Of a stretch of 64,000 bases of DNA, positions 61,129-64,000 are shown one piece after another. This DNA is from Epilithonimonas arachidiradicis (lineage in GTDB: Bacteria > Bacteroidota > Bacteroidia > Flavobacteriales > Weeksellaceae). Position numbers and translations under genes: made by a program. Position 1 is the stretch's first letter. Each line of letters opens with the position of its first letter. Under the pieces are notes generated by a model. That model made no database searches and had not been told where the DNA came from. It saw nothing but the letters and a program-made list of their open reading frames with translations. Where the stretch lies: contig NZ_RAQH01000009.1 in NCBI RefSeq assembly GCF_003610695.1, positions 1-64,000 on the forward strand, read 5' to 3'.

Positions 61129-61197
61129 TTGGGTAATTCTGTGCTATTCTTCCGCTGAAATGAACTACACTTTAGGCTTGAAGCAGATTTAACTTTG
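61129..61197 (+). promoter_or_regulatory. AraC-type direct-repeat operator and promoter
   Basis: Half-sites at 61129 (TTGGGTAATTCTGTGCTA) and 61150 (TTCCGCTGAAATGAACTA), 21 bp apart. A 22-bp gap leads to TAACTTTG (61190-61197). Shares 26 identical bases (61133-61158) with the operator at 53502-53527 and has the same spacing throughout. Confidence 0.75.
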
Positions 61198-61242
61198 TAT
61201 CAACAAAACGAAACAATTTAATAACACTTAAAAATTAAAAAA

Positions 61243-61977
61243 ATGGAAACTTCAACTCAAACATTGGTCAATAAAATTTTAAACGCTCACGGAATTAAAA
61301 GTGCTGCGGAATTTCAGACAGTAAAAATCCATACCCAAATCGGTGGCGCGGTGTGGGGAATGAAAGGACACGAAAATGCATTAAGCGATGTACAGTTTGT
61401 CGGTTCTTTAAAAGAGCAGAAAAGCATATGGGAAAATATTTTTAAAGAAAACTACACCTCATCTTTTGAACCCGGAAAAGTTCAGTTATTTGACGAAAAC
61501 GGACAACTTATAGAATCTTTGGAAAATCCGAGGGAATCTTTTAAAGGTCATACGGTGGAAACGCCTTGGACGAAAGCTCAGTTTATTTATTTCTCCAGCT
61601 ATGCAACCTGGAATTACGCAACGGCTCCTTTTAATTTTCTGGTTCCGGGAGTGGAAATCAATCATCTTGGATTTTGGAATGAAAACGGTGAAATATTGGA
61701 TAGACTGGAAGTGATTTATCCCGATGGTTTCGCTACGCACAGCAAAAGACAGATCTTTTATTTTAATGAAGACGGGCTTTTAAAACGCCACGATTACTGG
61801 CCTGAAGTGTTGGGCGGTTCTTCTGCAACACAGATTATTGAGGACTACAAAGAATTTCAGGGAATAAAAACCGGAACTAAAAGAAATATTTATGTTCTGA
61901 ATGATGAAGATAACTCTTACAACAAAGATTTTGTACTGGTTTCCATCGATATTCTGGATGTAAAATTTGAAAAATAA
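61243..61977 (+). CDS. Protein of unknown function in AraC-controlled operon
   Basis: A 244-residue soluble protein. No signal peptide or known motif. It contains IGGAVWGMKG, NYATAPFNFLVPGVEINHLGFWNENG and HDYWPEVLGGSSATQIIEDY. The even beta/strand pattern suggests a beta-rich fold like the DUF3108-type or calycin barrel, but this is a guess. It is followed 30 bp later by an AhpD-like gene and preceded by a direct-repeat operator, so it likely takes part in the same oxidation pathway. Confidence 0.7.
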   Translation: METSTQTLVNKILNAHGIKSAAEFQTVKIHTQIGGAVWGMKGHENALSDVQFVGSLKEQKSIWENIFKENYTSSFEPGKVQLFDENGQLIESLENPRESFKGHTVETPWTKAQFIYFSSYATWNYATAPFNFLVPGVEINHLGFWNENGEILDRLEVIYPDGFATHSKRQIFYFNEDGLLKRHDYWPEVLGGSSATQIIEDYKEFQGIKTGTKRNIYVLNDEDNSYNKDFVLVSIDILDVKFEK

Positions 61978-62007
61978 ATTATAAAAAATAACATTAAAAA
62001 TCATAAA

Positions 62008-62547
62008 ATGAAAACAATTTCAGTACCTGAAAAAGAACAGCTAAGTTTTGGTGCACAGAGCATTTTAGAATCTGTAGAGAAAAAAATGGGGAAAATTCCT
62101 AATCTGTATGCAACCATCGGTTATTCTTCATCCGCTTTAAAATCAATGTTGGAAACCGAATCGTCTCTGGCTCACGATTCATCATTTACCGCAAAAGAAA
62201 GAGAAGCTATCAATCTAATCGTTTCACAAGTTAACGAATGTGATTACTGTTTGGCGGCGCACACAACATTAGCGACAATGAGAGGCTTTACAGAAGAAGA
62301 AACGCTGGAAATCAGAAAAGGAAGTTTTTCAGAGGGAAAATTAGACGCTGCGATCAAGTTGGCTCAGTCTATTGCCAACAATAAAGGCAACGCAGGAAAC
62401 GGAGCTTTAGAAAATTTCTTCAACGCAGGCTTTGATGAAAAAGCTTTGATTGAACTGACGGCTTTGGTGGCGTTGAGAAGCTTTACCAACTATGTATTTG
62501 CCAACACTCGGATTCCTATTGATTTTCCTTTGGCACAGGCTATTTAA
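62008..62547 (+). CDS. AhpD/carboxymuconolactone decarboxylase family protein
   Basis: A 179-residue helical protein. Residues 75-90 carry ECDYCLAAH, the AhpD CxxC plus histidine active site (Cys78, Cys81, His85). ALIELTALVALRSFTNYVFANTRIPIDFP is the C-terminal helix pattern. Members act as peroxidases or dehydratases. Second gene of the 61243 operon, followed by a terminator. Confidence 0.93.
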   Translation: MKTISVPEKEQLSFGAQSILESVEKKMGKIPNLYATIGYSSSALKSMLETESSLAHDSSFTAKEREAINLIVSQVNECDYCLAAHTTLATMRGFTEEETLEIRKGSFSEGKLDAAIKLAQSIANNKGNAGNGALENFFNAGFDEKALIELTALVALRSFTNYVFANTRIPIDFPLAQAI

Positions 62548-62585
62548 GAAGTGTTTTAATAATAAGTATTTAGTTTTAAGTGGAA

Positions 62586-62617
62586 GTCTTCCGGATGTAT
62601 TTTCGGGAGGCTTTTTT
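62586..62617 (+). terminator. Intrinsic terminator
   Basis: Stem GTCTTCCG/CGGGAGGC (two G-T pairs) followed by T6, after the AhpD-like gene. Confidence 0.75.
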
Positions 62618-62680
62618 AAGCAACAGTGTTCTTGCTAAAGTTCATTTTGATCGTATTACAAAATCATAAAGTTAGAAAAC

Positions 62681-62748
62681 TGACCTTTTGAACAAAGAAA
62701 AATTGACCTTTTAAACAAAATAATCACTGCGATTAATTCTCAACTTTG
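62681..62748 (+). promoter_or_regulatory. AraC-type direct-repeat operator and promoter of epimerase
   Basis: TGACCTTTTGAACAAA (62681-62696) and TGACCTTTTAAACAAA (62704-62719), 23 bp apart, then a 21-bp gap and CAACTTTG (62741-62748). Exactly the layout seen at 56729-56796. Confidence 0.75.
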
Positions 62749-62765
62749 CTTAATAAATTTTAATA

Positions 62766-63743
62766 ATGGAAAATACACAGGCAAACAAAACCGTTTTGGT
62801 AACAGGAGGAACCGGATTTTTAGGAATTCATATCATTTTACAGTTATTACATCAAGATTTTAATGTGAAAACTACGCTTCGATCATTGTCTAAAAAGGAT
62901 GTAATTATTAAAGCATTACAACAAGGCGGAATCGAAGATTTTTCTAATCTTTCTTTCTACGAAGCAAATCTTACCGAAGATAAAAATTGGGATGAAGCGG
63001 TTAAAAACTGTGATTATGTACTTCACGTAGCATCGCCCTTTCCTGCTAAAGATCCGAAAGATGAAAACGAACTTATTATACCGGCAAGAGACGGCGCACT
63101 TCGTCTACTGAAAGTGTCTCGTGATGCAGGAGTGAAAAGAGTGGTACTCACATCATCTTTTGCAGCTGTTGGTTACAGTATCAATAATGAAAACCATATT
63201 TTTACAGAAGAAGACTGGACAGATTCGAATGTAGAACTTCCTGCTTACATCAAGTCCAAAACGATTGCTGAACAATCGGCTTGGGAATTTATCGAAAAAC
63301 AAGGACATGGTTTGGAGCTATCGGTGATCAATCCTGTTGGAATTTTTGGCCCTGTCATTGGAGGCATTACTTCTGCTTCACTCGATGTTGCCGTTTCCGG
63401 AATTCTTAAAGGAAATTTAGAGTACACGCCAACTTTTACAATGGGTGTTGTAGATGTGAGAGATGTTGCTGATATTCATATAAAAGCAATGCTTCATCCT
63501 CAGGCTAATGGAGAACGTTTTATTGCCACTTCGGAAGGTGTGATGAGCTTTTATGACGTTGCTGAGTTATTCAAAAAAGAGAGACCTCAATATACATCGG
63601 CAATCAAAATCCTTGAACCCATTGGAAGAGAATTTTACAAGGAGATATCTAATAATAAAGCGAGAACTATTCTCCATTGGAATCCAAGAAGCCGTGAAGA
63701 AGCACTTTTGGCAAGCGCAGATAGTTTGAATGAAAATTTTTAA
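62766..63743 (+). CDS. NAD-dependent epimerase/dehydratase (dihydroflavonol-reductase-like)
   Basis: A 325-residue extended SDR. TGGTGFLGIHIILQLL binds the cofactor. TSSFAAVGY and YIKSKTIAEQSAWEF carry the catalytic serine and YxxxK. The DFR/cinnamoyl-CoA-reductase branch is suggested by VLHVASPFPAKDPKDE and GVVDVRDVADIHIKAM. It likely reduces an aldehyde or ketone. It is followed by an AraC gene of the 58297 type. Confidence 0.92.
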   Translation: MENTQANKTVLVTGGTGFLGIHIILQLLHQDFNVKTTLRSLSKKDVIIKALQQGGIEDFSNLSFYEANLTEDKNWDEAVKNCDYVLHVASPFPAKDPKDENELIIPARDGALRLLKVSRDAGVKRVVLTSSFAAVGYSINNENHIFTEEDWTDSNVELPAYIKSKTIAEQSAWEFIEKQGHGLELSVINPVGIFGPVIGGITSASLDVAVSGILKGNLEYTPTFTMGVVDVRDVADIHIKAMLHPQANGERFIATSEGVMSFYDVAELFKKERPQYTSAIKILEPIGREFYKEISNNKARTILHWNPRSREEALLASADSLNENF

Positions 63744-63920
63744 TTTTGTTTAGTATGAGACTCGTTCCCTAAAGCTGTTTTGGGGTTTATCTAAGTATTG
63801 CTTTGTCTTTTCTAAAAAGTAGGTGAATCACTTTTGACTGATTTAAGTTTTTTTTAGATAAAATCAATGTAAAGGAAAGGAACAAAATCAGCGCTAAGTC
63901 GTTTCAATAAAATAAATAAG

Positions 63921-64000
63921 ATGAAATTTAATAATATACAATCTTGTCATTTGGGTCCGGAAATTTCTCCAGAGCAATTTATTCCAGAGCATTTCTTTTT
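63921..64000 (+). CDS. AraC-family transcriptional regulator, N terminus only
   Basis: The first 26 codons of a regulator cut by the window end: MKFNNIQSC then HLGPEISPEQFIPEHFF. This matches the opening of the AraC protein at 58297 (YHEVSRKGENFVPQH). Same position relative to an operator-bearing redox gene. The 177 bp before it contain no other gene. Confidence 0.6.
   Translation, partial: MKFNNIQSCHLGPEISPEQFIPEHFF

Overview
The window looks like a chromosomal segment of a flavobacterium, most likely Chryseobacterium or a close relative in the Weeksellaceae. The DNA is AT-rich. Many genes follow the Bacteroidetes promoter element TAnnTTTG. Several exported proteins end in a type IX secretion (T9SS) sorting domain (YPNP...), SprB repeats are present, and a Bacteroidetes-type mevalonate diphosphate decarboxylase is encoded. 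No rRNA, tRNA, CRISPR array or prophage was seen. One partial IS3-family element lies at the left edge.

Layout. 1-2555: end of an IS element, then a short-chain dehydrogenase (SDR), a small membrane protein and an AraC regulator. 2556-9638: mostly single genes (retropepsin-like protein, Crp regulator, DinB-like protein, large methyltransferase, Ada repair protein, NTF2-like, GNAT, cupin). 9777-14122: a membrane TPR/AraC regulator beside a convergent exported fibre-like protein, and a decayed fragment of a second copy of that regulator. 14123-16055: HU-like DUF4469 gene and an overlapping DUF3037/HipA-like kinase pair. 16329-25120: three T9SS cargo genes around a histidine kinase/LytTR pair. 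25257-32167: nitronate monooxygenase, DUF4268, PnuC, amino-acid permease, YCF48-like protein, HAD phosphatase and DUF421 protein.

32223-41931 is a minus-strand cluster holding two clear ATP-grasp ligases, a probable third, a GCS2-type carboxylate-amine ligase, a class I glutamine amidotransferase, an M17 aminopeptidase, two serine esterases and a small exported protein. Together they read as a pathway that makes and trims a small amide- or peptide-linked compound whose identity I cannot name. 42164-51015 holds a GH43-like glycosidase, a thioesterase, dnaA, an arsenic operon (arsR, DUF6428, arsC, arsN-like GNAT) with a palindromic operator, an LMW phosphatase, a dicarboxylate symporter and mvaD.

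51097-64000 is an accessory region of redox enzymes (SDRs, aldehyde dehydrogenase, epimerase/reductase, AhpD-like, enoyl-CoA hydratase, an oxidoreductase broken by a stop codon) mixed with five AraC-family regulators, the last cut by the window end. Two classes of direct-repeat operator recur here at fixed distances from the -7 element. One class is also visible upstream of the SDR at the far left end, beside another AraC gene of the same subfamily. This points to a paralogous AraC regulon spread over both ends of the window. The amidoligase cluster and this operator system are the two most interesting signals.
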